A stretch of DNA of 12,263 nt from DATACN01 sp038215095 (GCA_038215095.1 JBBQRG010000081.1:1-12263), one strand, 5' to 3'. Counted from the stretch's first letter, positions 1 through 5,912 are shown. Translations and numbers: made by a program. The notes: generated by a model not told the origin, from the letters alone.

Positions 1-755
1 TGGGCCACGAGACCTGGCAGAGCGCCGAGGAGCGGGTGCGGGAGAACGCCGACTACCTCGCCGGCATCGCCGCCGACGCAGTGGGCGACAACCACGCCGC
101 CGCCGTCGAGCAGGTCGAGGCGGTCGCCAGGGCGGCTGTGGGCGCCCAGGAGGCGGCGCTGTACCGGGTGGCGTCCTACACGGGGCTGAGGCAGGGGGAG
201 CTGCGGGCGCTGCGCTGGCGGGACGTGGACTTCGCCGGCGCCACGGTGCACGTGCGGCGCAACCTGCCCGCCCACGGGCAGGAGAAGGTGCCGAAGTCGA
301 AGGTGGTCCGGTCGGTGCCGCTGATCGACCAGGCGGCACGGGCGCTCGACGAGCTATCGCGCCGCGGGCTGCTGTGCGGGCCGGACGACCGGGTGTTCCT
401 ATCCCCCACGGGAGGGCCGGTGGACGATGGCGACGTGCGCGACGCCTTCTACGCGGCGCTCGTGGCGGCCGAGCTCGGGCACCTACGCACGCGCATGGAC
501 CCGATCGTGTTCCACGATTTGCGGCACACCTTCGGGACGCTGGCGGTGCAGGTGTGGCCGGTGACCGATGTGCAGGCCTACATGGGCCACGCCGACATCA
601 AGACCACGATGCGCTACGTCCACCACGTGCCCAAGCACGACGCGGCCGATCGCTTCTCGCGGCTGGTGGCGGCGCGGTCCGTGTCCCCGATATCTCCCGA
701 ACCGGGCACTTCGGAGGCACCTGAGCGCAACTCAGCGCAACTCACGGGCGCTTAG
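1..755 (+). CDS. Tyrosine recombinase (integrase), 5' end cut by window edge
   Basis: Site-specific recombinase that would integrate and excise a mobile element by strand exchange through a covalent 3'-phosphotyrosine. The frame is open from the left edge, so the true start and the N-terminal core-binding domain lie outside; a GTG at 36 is an in-frame internal candidate only. Numbering from that GTG, the catalytic domain shows box I Arg52 in GLRQGE, a probable beta-hairpin Lys (Lys87 or Lys89) before RSVPL, His160 and Arg163 in HDLRHTFG, His185 in YMGHAD, and the nucleophile Tyr194 in TMRYVHH. All expected catalytic residues are present, so the domain looks functional. The tail after about residue 212 is Ser/Pro-rich and unlike the fold. 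The gene ends 28 bp before a tRNA 3' fragment, which is the usual int-next-to-att layout of integrative elements. The family is near certain; the element type (phage, ICE or other island) cannot be told from this window. Confidence 0.93.
   Translation, partial: GHETWQSAEERVRENADYLAGIAADAVGDNHAAAVEQVEAVARAAVGAQEAALYRVASYTGLRQGELRALRWRDVDFAGATVHVRRNLPAHGQEKVPKSKVVRSVPLIDQAARALDELSRRGLLCGPDDRVFLSPTGGPVDDGDVRDAFYAALVAAELGHLRTRMDPIVFHDLRHTFGTLAVQVWPVTDVQAYMGHADIKTTMRYVHHVPKHDAADRFSRLVAARSVSPISPEPGTSEAPERNSAQLTGA
724..743 (+). repeat. 10-bp tandem direct repeat beside the att site
   Basis: The decamer AGCGCAACTC occurs twice back to back in the last codons of the integrase gene, about 40 bp from the tRNA-derived core. 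The repeat is seen directly. Short direct repeats flanking an att core are often arm-type binding sites for integrase or excisionase; that role is inferred from position only. A chance repeat in coding DNA is also possible. Confidence 0.45.
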
Positions 756-783
756 GTAAGCCAAGTAGGCTGTGCCCGCCCCC

Positions 784-825
784 CTCCTAAGGAGTAGGCC
801 GCAGGTTCGAATCCTGCTCGGGGCA
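784..825 (+). other. Integration (att) core: 3' fragment of a tRNA gene, probably tRNA-Arg(CCT)
   Basis: The segment reads as a tRNA 3' half: anticodon loop CTCCTAA (784-790, anticodon CCT), 3' anticodon strand GGAGT, five-base variable region AGGCC, T stem GCAGG/CCTGC (801-805, 813-817) around loop TTCGAAT, 3' acceptor strand TCGGGGC (818-824), and discriminator A825. No 5' acceptor GCCCCGA or D arm exists about 75 bases upstream; that space is the integrase 3' end. The bases left of the loop (a C run) do not pair properly with GGAGT. It is therefore not a working tRNA gene. A segment running from the anticodon loop to the 3' end is the usual att core of tRNA-targeting tyrosine recombinases. 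I infer that this is the displaced copy, with the restored full tRNA at the far left end of the element. Confidence 0.75.
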
Positions 826-839
826 CTCGATTGGCAGGC

Positions 840-1081
840 TCAGGCGGGCAACACGGACTTCGCGGCGGTCGAGGATCGCTTGCGGCCGAGCTCCTCGGTG
901 GGCACGTTGTAGGTCTCCCGCGCGGTCGCGACGGCGGTCGCGCTGACCAGGCAGCGCCTGACGAGTTGGGCCAATCGGGCATCTCGAACTCGACGTCGGG
1001 GGCGAACACGTCTTCCTCGGAGAAATCGCCGCAGGCCCACCGCTCGTACACCCTGCGCACCAGCTCGACGTTCTCCGACAC
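840..1081 (-). pseudogene. Truncated SnoaL/NTF2-like protein gene
   Basis: The GTG at 1081 opens a frame beginning MSENVELVRRVYERWACGD and continuing to DVEFEMPDWP, the typical first 40 or so residues of actinobacterial SnoaL-like (NTF2-fold) small proteins, which are normally around 130 residues. Homology stops near 960. After that the frame turns into Arg/Pro/Ser-rich sequence and would read on through the tRNA fragment. A different minus-strand frame then looks more codon-like (through ETYNVPTEEL) and ends at a TGA at 840-842. A frameshift or a deletion join near 960-975 would explain this. It lies 18 bp downstream of the VOC gene on the same strand, so the two were probably one transcript. 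NTF2-fold members include polyketide cyclases and many proteins of unknown role; no function is claimed here. Its damage close to the att site may reflect past element insertion or excision. Confidence 0.6.
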
Positions 1082-1099
1082 GGGGCCCCAAGTATCCCG

Positions 1100-1486
1100 C
1101 TAGGTCCTGGGCGCGTACCGGTGGTGGATCATCAGCGAGTTGCCGTCCGGGTCCTCGAAGAACGCCATTTGGCAGACGCCCGAGTCGATGGTGTCCGCCA
1201 CGAACGAGACGCCGCGCGACTCGAGCTCGGCCTGGGCTGCCTCGAAGTCCTCCACGTGCAGCGCGATCGGGTGTGTGCTGGCGTGGAACTCGCGGCCGAT
1301 CGCCGCGGCGTCCATCACCTGCAGCGTGAGGCTGCCCGTCTCGAACTCGGCTCCGGGCCTGCGGCCGTAGTCGGCGGACTGCGGCAGGCCCAGCGTGGTG
1401 CCGTAGAACTCCTTCGCGGCCGGGAAGTCCTTGACGAAGACGGTGACGAAGTCGACGCCGGTGACCGGCGATGTGGCAGAGGTCAT
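1100..1486 (-). CDS. VOC family (glyoxalase/bleomycin-resistance fold) protein
   Basis: A 128-residue single-domain protein of the vicinal oxygen chelate superfamily. It shows the paired beta-alpha-beta-beta-beta modules: the first runs from FVTVFVKDFPAAKEFY (residues 13-28) through GAEFETGSLTLQVMD, the second from HPIALHVEDFEAAQAEL (72-88) to the closing FFEDPDGNSLMIHH (109-122). His72 and Glu111 sit at usual metal-ligand places, but the first ligand position (normally a His in the opening strand) is Val or Phe, so classic glyoxalase I activity is doubtful. Family members include dioxygenases, isomerases and resistance proteins; the substrate is unknown. ATG 1486 was chosen because CAGGAG lies 6-7 bases upstream; the frame stays open far beyond it, but that extension is Arg-rich shadow of the gene on the other strand. 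It is followed by the SnoaL-like remnant. Confidence 0.9.
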   Translation of the reverse strand: MTSATSPVTGVDFVTVFVKDFPAAKEFYGTTLGLPQSADYGRRPGAEFETGSLTLQVMDAAAIGREFHASTHPIALHVEDFEAAQAELESRGVSFVADTIDSGVCQMAFFEDPDGNSLMIHHRYAPRT

Positions 1487-1535
1487 TTCTGGCTCCTGGT
1501 CGTAGGTGGAACGAGGGTGGCAGAGTGTGGCCCCG

Positions 1536-2231
1536 ATGGAGTCGCGGCGGAGAATTTCAGTGGCGGTGGCCGCGCTTGCCGCCGCCGTGCTCGCCCTCAC
1601 GGGCGTGTTGGTGGGCTCGCTCCTGAACGACGACGGCGACGGGGGCGGCCACGCGAAGCGGCAGGCCGCGGGAGGCGGCGCGAGTGGCGGCGCGAAGGCA
1701 AGGGCCCGCCGCCGGGAGCCCGGGGCCGAGCCGGTGAGCGTGGACGCCCAGCAGGTGCGCGGCAACTTCGCCAGCTCGGCGGGACAGAGCGCGAGCAGGG
1801 CGAGGCGGCGGCGGGCCGCTCGGGCCCGCAAGCGCCGGGTGGCGGCACGAAAGCGGCGGGCGGCCAAGCGGCGGGCGGCCGGCGCCAGGGGCGCGATTGA
1901 ACGCAGCGGCACGGACCTCGCGGCGCTGGGTGAAGACCGCGGCCGAGGGCCGCCGCCGGGCCGCACCCGGCGGCGGGCACAGGCCCACGGGCGCGCCCGG
2001 GTCAGGTCGCGCGCGAAGCGCTCACCCCGGCGCCGCCGCAGCCGCTCGCCGGCCGCGGCCGCGCCGGCGCCGCTGCCCCCGGTGGCCGCGCCACTGCTGG
2101 CCACCCCGCCCGCCCCACAGCGCTTCGGGCATCACGGCCACGGCTTTGGCCACCACAGGCGCGGCGACTCCGAGCGCCGCGATCACAGCCGCCACCGCGA
2201 CCGCGACCGCGGGAGCGGCGGGGAGTCCTAG
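1536..2231 (+). CDS. Arg/His-rich, membrane-anchored low-complexity protein
   Basis: Not a family I recognise. From ATG 1536 the frame gives 231 residues: a short basic N-terminus (MESRRR), one hydrophobic helix (about 8-30, AVAALAAAVLALTGVLVGSL), an acidic Gly patch (NDDGDGGG), a long highly basic Arg/Ala/Lys stretch (about 54-172), a Pro/Ala segment (173-194), and a His/Arg/Asp tail with two GHH-type motifs (198-225). The helix suggests a single-pass or lipid-bilayer-anchored protein with a large polycationic domain; the side of the membrane is uncertain. G+C at third positions is high throughout, supporting coding. Alternative in-frame starts are GTG 1506 and GTG 1527. It diverges from the VOC gene and converges with pyrE, sharing the stop tetramer CTAG (2228-2231). 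Low complexity on both strands leaves some chance that it is not a real gene. Confidence 0.5.
   Translation: MESRRRISVAVAALAAAVLALTGVLVGSLLNDDGDGGGHAKRQAAGGGASGGAKARARRREPGAEPVSVDAQQVRGNFASSAGQSASRARRRRAARARKRRVAARKRRAAKRRAAGARGAIERSGTDLAALGEDRGRGPPPGRTRRRAQAHGRARVRSRAKRSPRRRRSRSPAAAAPAPLPPVAAPLLATPPAPQRFGHHGHGFGHHRRGDSERRDHSRHRDRDRGSGGES
1851..1880 (+). repeat. Perfect 15-bp tandem repeat inside the basic protein
   Basis: AAGCGGCGGGCGGCC occurs twice in succession and encodes KRRAA twice. It is an in-frame duplication, consistent with slippage growth of the Arg/Ala tract and with selection to keep this frame open. Confidence 0.85.
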
Positions 2232-2782
2232 CGGTCGGGACGGTCCGGGTAGACGTCGTCGATCGTCGTGAGCGCGCGGTAGGGCGCGCCGCCCGACGCC
2301 GCGCCGATCGCCTCGTCGCCGCCCGCCAGGCGGTCGAGCACCGACACGACGCCCGCCACCTCGAAGCCCTCGCCCACCACGCGCTCGATCGCCGCCACGG
2401 TGGAGCCGCCGGTGGTGACCACGTCCTCGACCACCAGGCAGCGCTCGCCGGGATCGAGCGACGGCCCCTCGATCGAGCGCTGCAGCCCGTGCGCCTTGGC
2501 CTCCTTGCGCACGAAGAACGCCTTCACGGGCGCGCCGGCGGCCAGGGCGGCGCACGCCACCGGATCGGCGCCCATCGTCATCCCGCCCACTGCGGTCGCC
2601 CCGCGGGCCGCGGCCTCCTCGGCCACGAGCTCCCCGAGCGCCATGAACCCCTCCGGGCGCAGGATCGCCCGCTTGGCGTCCACGTAGTACTGGGCGGTGC
2701 GGCCACTCGTGAGCGTGACCTCCCCGATCACGAGCGCGTGCTCGCGCAGAGCGGCCACGAGCCGCTCGCGGGCGTCGCTCAC
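2228..2782 (-). CDS. pyrE: Orotate phosphoribosyltransferase
   Basis: Catalyses orotate + PRPP to orotidine 5'-monophosphate + diphosphate, the fifth step of de novo UMP synthesis, in the cytoplasm. The 184-residue protein has the type I phosphoribosyltransferase PRPP loop VVEDVVTTGGST (117-128), the early substrate segment TLTSGRTAQYYVDAK (23-37), the GMTMGADPVA segment (67-76) and the mobile-loop basic stretch VRKEAKAHG (91-99). Length fits the short bacterial PyrE form. GTG 2782 is chosen because its first four bases (GTGA) overlap the TGA stop of the upstream membrane-protein gene, which indicates translational coupling; the longer open frame upstream matches nothing. The 3' end shares CTAG with the convergent basic-protein gene, leaving no room for a terminator. 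No other pyr genes are visible. Confidence 0.96.
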   Translation of the reverse strand: MSDARERLVAALREHALVIGEVTLTSGRTAQYYVDAKRAILRPEGFMALGELVAEEAAARGATAVGGMTMGADPVACAALAAGAPVKAFFVRKEAKAHGLQRSIEGPSLDPGERCLVVEDVVTTGGSTVAAIERVVGEGFEVAGVVSVLDRLAGGDEAIGAASGGAPYRALTTIDDVYPDRPDR

Positions 2783-3126
2783 CCGCGCGCCCTGAGCCCC
2801 TGCCTGTAGCCCAGCCAGAGCCACAGCGGGTAGGTGAGGAAGATCAGCGCGGACACGGCGTGCGTGCCGGTACCGGCAGCGCGGTGGTCGAGCTTCAGCA
2901 CGCCCGAGTTGAGCATCCAGTCGCGCCCGTCCTCGGCCCCGCAAGCCTCTGCGATCGGGTCGGTCCAGCGCCGGTTCAGGTAGAGCGACACGCTCACGAG
3001 CCAGAACACGGCGACCGTCGCCACGCCCGCCCCGGCGGCCGTGCGGCCCTGCGCGGAGCCCGGAGCGAGGCGGGCATATGCCTGGCCATTCGTATAAAGC
3101 CAGGGCGGGTCGATCAGGAAAGACAC
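2779..3126 (-). CDS. Small two-helix membrane protein upstream of pyrE
   Basis: 115 residues of unknown function. It starts MSFLIDPPWLYTNGQAYARL, has one predicted membrane helix at about 33-50 (AGVATVAVFWLVSVSLYL), a polar loop with NRRW and GRDWMLNSGVLKLDHR (67-82), and a second helix at about 89-107 (HAVSALIFLTYPLWLWLGY), ending in RQGLRARG. Positive residues follow both helices; a short external or internal loop carries the Trp-rich motif. GTG 3126 is the only start that keeps the N-terminal motif, and it lacks a clear Shine-Dalgarno sequence. The stop overlaps the pyrE start by four bases, so the two should be co-translated, yet nothing in the protein points to pyrimidine metabolism. The gene diverges from another small membrane-protein gene 24 bp away. 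Confidence 0.72.
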   Translation of the reverse strand: MSFLIDPPWLYTNGQAYARLAPGSAQGRTAAGAGVATVAVFWLVSVSLYLNRRWTDPIAEACGAEDGRDWMLNSGVLKLDHRAAGTGTHAVSALIFLTYPLWLWLGYRQGLRARG

Positions 3127-3136
3127 GGAAGTTGCC

Positions 3137-3145
3137 GAATATAGC
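3137..3145. promoter_or_regulatory. Shared AT-rich promoter core between two divergent genes
   Basis: The 24-bp gap between GTG 3126 (minus) and ATG 3151 (plus) has one AT-rich patch, GAATATAGC. On the minus strand it reads TATATT (3143-3138), 11 bases before GTG; on the plus strand TATAGC or GAATAT lies 5-8 bases before ATG. Neither gene has a Shine-Dalgarno sequence, so both transcripts may have almost no leader. No -35 consensus is apparent. Inferred from sequence only. Confidence 0.4.
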
Positions 3146-3150
3146 CCGCA

Positions 3151-3561
3151 ATGGTCGCGAGCCTGCTCCGATTCATCGCCGTACTCGTCTGCGCCCTCGT
3201 CGCGCTTGGCTTCCTGATGTTCGCGATCGACGAGCTGAACGCCGGCTCAAAGGGCCAGCAGTCGAAGATCGACCAGTCGGCGGACGGGCAGCAAGCCGTC
3301 GTCGTGGCCCCCGCGCCGAGCCCGCAGGACGAGGCGATCCGCGAGCGCCAGCACGGCCAAACGCGCGAGGCGATCGACGACGCCAACGACGTGCTGCTCA
3401 CCCCCTTCAGCCAGCTCGTCGCGACTTCCAAGAGCAACTGGGTCACGCACGGCGTGCCCGCGGTGCTGGCGCTGCTCGTCTACGGCTTCGGGATCGGCTT
3501 CCTGGCCAACCTGATGCCGAAGACGAAGACGCACTCCGGCGGCGACTGGCGCACCGCTTAG
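3151..3561 (+). CDS. Small membrane protein with two helices and a polar linker
   Basis: 136 residues, no recognised family. An N-terminal hydrophobic helix (about 4-26, LLRFIAVLVCALVALGFLMF) is followed by a charged, Gln/Asp-rich linker (27-85, with IRERQHGQTREAIDDANDV of probable helical or coiled form), then TPFSQLV, a second helix (about 101-121, VPAVLALLVYGFGIGFLANL) and a basic tail (PKTKTHSGGDW). The hydrophilic middle of roughly 60 residues between two helices suggests a hairpin with an external loop. ATG 3151 is 24 bp from the start of the divergent pyrE-linked membrane-protein gene; no ribosome site is visible, so leaderless translation is likely. Its stop TAG overlaps the TAA of the convergent DDN-like gene within TTAG (3558-3561). 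Confidence 0.75.
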   Translation: MVASLLRFIAVLVCALVALGFLMFAIDELNAGSKGQQSKIDQSADGQQAVVVAPAPSPQDEAIRERQHGQTREAIDDANDVLLTPFSQLVATSKSNWVTHGVPAVLALLVYGFGIGFLANLMPKTKTHSGGDWRTA

Positions 3562-3995
3562 TCCAGGTCGATCCGGATCGTGAGGTGCTCCGTGCCGAGC
3601 ACCCGCACCACGAACGCGTTCAGCCTTCGCATCGGGTGGTGGCGTGAAAGTCGCCGCTGGCGCTCGCGCGGGTCGTCGTCCTCAAGCACGTGAGCGGTGC
3701 CCCTGCGCCACTCGAAGCGCAGGCCCCTGCGCAGCTTCAGCCGAACGCGCGGGTCGGCCTGCAGGTTGCGCACGTAGCCGGCCTGGCGCCCGTGCTCGGT
3801 CACGATCCAGAAGCTGTCCCCCTCCCGGCCCTCACCGACCGGCGTCGTCCGGGGCTTGCCGCTCTTGCGGCCCCTCGTCTCCAACAGCGCGTAGCCGGGC
3901 GCGGCGGCCCCGTAGCGAAGGCCGAGCTTGATCGGGGGGTTGAACAGGTACTTCTGAAGCGCGTGGACGAGGCGGCGCTTCACGCGGCCGGTCAC
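3558..3995 (-). CDS. DDN-like F420-dependent nitroreductase-family protein
   Basis: 145 residues, matching the deazaflavin (F420)-dependent nitroreductase family of split beta-barrel enzymes common in actinobacteria. Visible hallmarks are YALLETRGRKSGKPRTTPV (35-53), whose GRKSGK segment contacts F420 phosphates in known members; FWIVTEHGRQAGYVRNLQA (62-80); and DPRVRLKLRRG (81-91), followed by a closing LTIRIDLD strand. Family members use reduced F420 to reduce quinones, enones or nitro compounds; the substrate here is unknown. The basic N-terminal helix (MTGRVKRRLVHALQKYLF) could lie on the membrane, as in the mycobacterial enzymes. GTG 3995 was chosen because GTGA (3992-3995) overlaps the stop of the upstream L,D-transpeptidase gene, a coupled pair. 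The 3' end overlaps the convergent membrane-protein gene by four bases. Confidence 0.88.
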   Translation of the reverse strand: MTGRVKRRLVHALQKYLFNPPIKLGLRYGAAAPGYALLETRGRKSGKPRTTPVGEGREGDSFWIVTEHGRQAGYVRNLQADPRVRLKLRRGLRFEWRRGTAHVLEDDDPRERQRRLSRHHPMRRLNAFVVRVLGTEHLTIRIDLD

Positions 3996-4993
3996 CGGTA
4001 GACGAAGATCGTCTCGCCCAGCGACACGTGGTCGTAGATGTCGCGCGCGCTGGGGATCGGCACCCTGATGCAGCCGTGGCTGGCGGCGAAGTTCGGCACC
4101 GACGCGTAGCCGTGGATGGCGTAGCCGCCGATGAAGTAGCTCGAGTCCACCATGCCGTGCGCATTGGTGCCCGGCTGCTTGCGGTAGAAGTGGAAGGTGC
4201 CGAACACGGTGGGCGTCGACGGCTTGCCCGACGAGGCGTGGTAGGCCCGGAACGGGCGTCCCTTGTCGGCGAGTACGAGCACCTGCCGCGACCAGTCGAA
4301 CTCCACGTGCCTGCCGGCGCCCGGGTAGCGCAGCTTGAAGGCGCCGCGGCCGTTCAGCAGGCGGTCGAAGACCCCCGGCGCGCCGAAGCCGCTGGTGCCG
4401 AGCCCGTTTGTCTTGCGGAAGGCGGTCACGGCGCGGGCCGTGCCGCCGTCGAACTGCCCGGTGACGGGCACCGCGTAGCCGAGCGAGCGCAGCTGGCGCT
4501 GAAGCAGCACGACGCGCGTGCCGTGCGCGCCCTGGCCGGCGCTCCAGTGGATGACCTGGATGCGGCGCGCCTTGGCGCGGAAGGCCGCCTGCTGCGGCGT
4601 GGCGTTGTGCTTGACCACGAGCCGCAGGAAGCCGGCTCCGCGGGTCTTGAAGCGCATGAAGTAGCGGCCCGTTCCCTTCGGGCCCTGCGTGATCGCCGAG
4701 CGGCGGCGAGCGAGGATCTTGCCCTTCTTTCCGACCACGCTCAGGGTCACCGTCTGGCCCGCCGCGAACGGCTTGACGGTGCCGGCCGCCAGCACGCGCT
4801 GCTTGCGGGCGAAGTAGCGGATGCGCTTGGTGGCGACGCCGCCCTTGACGGCCAGCGTGGCCTTGCCCGCGGCCGGCGGGGGAGCCGGCGGGGCGGGCGG
4901 CGCCGGCGGGGCGGGAAGCTGCGCCGCGGCAGGGGTCGCGGCCACGGCGAGAGCCGCGAGCGTCGCAACGAGGACCAGCATGCGGCGGCTCAT
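3992..4993 (-). CDS. Secreted L,D-transpeptidase (YkuD domain) with peptidoglycan-binding domain
   Basis: 333-residue exported enzyme expected to form 3-3 peptidoglycan cross-links or attach proteins to the wall. Residues 1-24 form a signal peptide (MLVLVATLAALAVAA, AAA then Q), followed by an APP-repeat linker (26-42), an immunoglobulin-like or beta-rich region (44-145), a PG_binding_1 domain (about 150-214, with VVLLQRQLRSLGY and TGQFDGGTARAVTAFR), and a YkuD catalytic domain (about 228-333). Catalytic features are His294 in YAIHGY and SHGCIRV (305-311) with nucleophile Cys308. Domains are complete and in usual order. ATG 4993 is the first in-frame Met before the signal peptide; Met5 is an alternative. 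The gap to the upstream methyltransferase gene is 51 bp. It overlaps the DDN-like gene by GTGA, suggesting co-translation. Confidence 0.95.
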   Translation of the reverse strand: MSRRMLVLVATLAALAVAATPAAAQLPAPPAPPAPPAPPPAAGKATLAVKGGVATKRIRYFARKQRVLAAGTVKPFAAGQTVTLSVVGKKGKILARRRSAITQGPKGTGRYFMRFKTRGAGFLRLVVKHNATPQQAAFRAKARRIQVIHWSAGQGAHGTRVVLLQRQLRSLGYAVPVTGQFDGGTARAVTAFRKTNGLGTSGFGAPGVFDRLLNGRGAFKLRYPGAGRHVEFDWSRQVLVLADKGRPFRAYHASSGKPSTPTVFGTFHFYRKQPGTNAHGMVDSSYFIGGYAIHGYASVPNFAASHGCIRVPIPSARDIYDHVSLGETIFVYR

Positions 4994-5044
4994 CGGACGG
5001 GAATCATGCCACGCGCTTCCGGCGGAGGGTGCTGCACGCGAGCG

Positions 5045-5883
5045 CTAGGGCACCCGCGCGGAGGCGATCAGGCTCAGGCCGGGCAGCTCTACGCCCGCCG
5101 GTGTCTCGTACGCGCGGGTCAGGTCCCGCAGGCGGTCGCGAATGGCCTGCTCGGCGCCCTCCGGCAGCGAGGCGAGCATCTTGGCGAGAGGGCCGGCGAG
5201 CGCGCGCGTCCTCGTCCACCACTCCTCGAAGGAGCCGGCGCGCAGGGGTACGGGCAGCTCCTCGACGGCCACGTCCGCGAGCCCGGCATCCGAGAGCAGG
5301 GCGGCGAGCTCGCCGGGGTCGTCGAGCGAGAACGGACCGGGCACGCCCGGCGGTGGCACGGGGTGGCCGAGCTCAGCGCTCACCGCGTCGAAAACGAGGC
5401 CGAGCCACGGGTTGCGTTCGCGCGGTCCCCAGACCGCGACCGCGAGCCGGCCGCCCGGCCGCAGGACGCGCCGCATCTCGCTCGCGGCGCGGGCGGGTTC
5501 CGCCGCGAACATCATCCCCTCGCGACAGAGGACCACGTCGTAGCTGGCGTCGGGCTCGTCAATGCCCTCGAGATCCAGCTCGCGGTCGCTGACGTTGCCG
5601 AGCCCGCGCGAGCGCGCCCGCTGCGAGGCGATCGAGGTCATCTCCGGCACCACATCGGACAGGACGACCTCGCCCCCTGGGCCCACGCGCTCGGCCGCCG
5701 CGATCCCCAGGCCGCCCGGCCCGCAGGCCAGCTCCAACACCCGCTCCCCGGGCCTGGGCGTGGTCAGCCGAGCATCCGCTCGGCGGCGGGCGCGCCGCGC
5801 TCGTCGGCGTAGTCGGCGTGCTCGCCCCAGGACCCGGCGACGGCGGCCCACATGCCGTGGAGGTGGGTGGTCAGCGCTTCCAT
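5045..5883 (-). CDS. Class I SAM-dependent methyltransferase, apparent frameshift near its 5' end
   Basis: The ATG at 5883, six bases after AAGGGA, starts MEALTTHLHGMWAAVAGSW and runs to ERMLG, then meets TGA at 5764-5766. In the next frame the protein resumes exactly where expected with LTTPRPGERVLELACGPGG and continues about 240 residues to TAG at 5045. One missing base near 5765-5775 explains both parts; the joined product would be about 280 residues. Motif I is VLELACGPGG; later come VVLSDVVPEM, DVVLCREGMMF and MRRVLRPGGRLAVAVWG, the layout of UbiE/Methyltransf_11-type enzymes. Substrate unknown. As written, only the C-terminal part could be made, from no good start. This is either a true pseudogene or a base-call or assembly error. 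It diverges from a TetR gene across a gap with operator-like repeats, so it is the likely TetR target. Confidence 0.82.
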
Positions 5884-5912
5884 GACGGTTCCCTTCGCTC
5901 GACCTACAATTG

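Noticed and set aside
750..825. Complete functional tRNA gene
   Set aside because: No GCCCCGA 5' acceptor strand, no D arm, and the 5' anticodon strand does not pair with GGAGT; only the 3' half is present.
752..960. Minus-strand peptide containing VPRAGFEPAAYSLGG as a protein C-terminus
   Set aside because: This is the translated complement of the tRNA fragment (T arm and anticodon loop), a well-known false protein sequence; the real SnoaL homology ends near 960.
1487..2104. Long N-terminal extension of the VOC protein on the minus strand
   Set aside because: Arg/Ala-rich sequence with no domain; it is antisense to the basic-protein gene, and a good ribosome site precedes ATG 1486.
5764..5766. 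TGA as selenocysteine codon in the methyltransferase
   Set aside because: Reading through TGA in the same frame does not give the conserved LTTPRPGERVLE sequence; a frame change is needed, so a missing base is the better explanation.
4028..5812. Plus-strand 594-codon open frame opposite the L,D-transpeptidase and methyltransferase genes
   Set aside because: Shadow frame of GC-rich minus-strand genes whose domains are clear; its own translation is low-complexity Arg/Ala/Gly with no motif.
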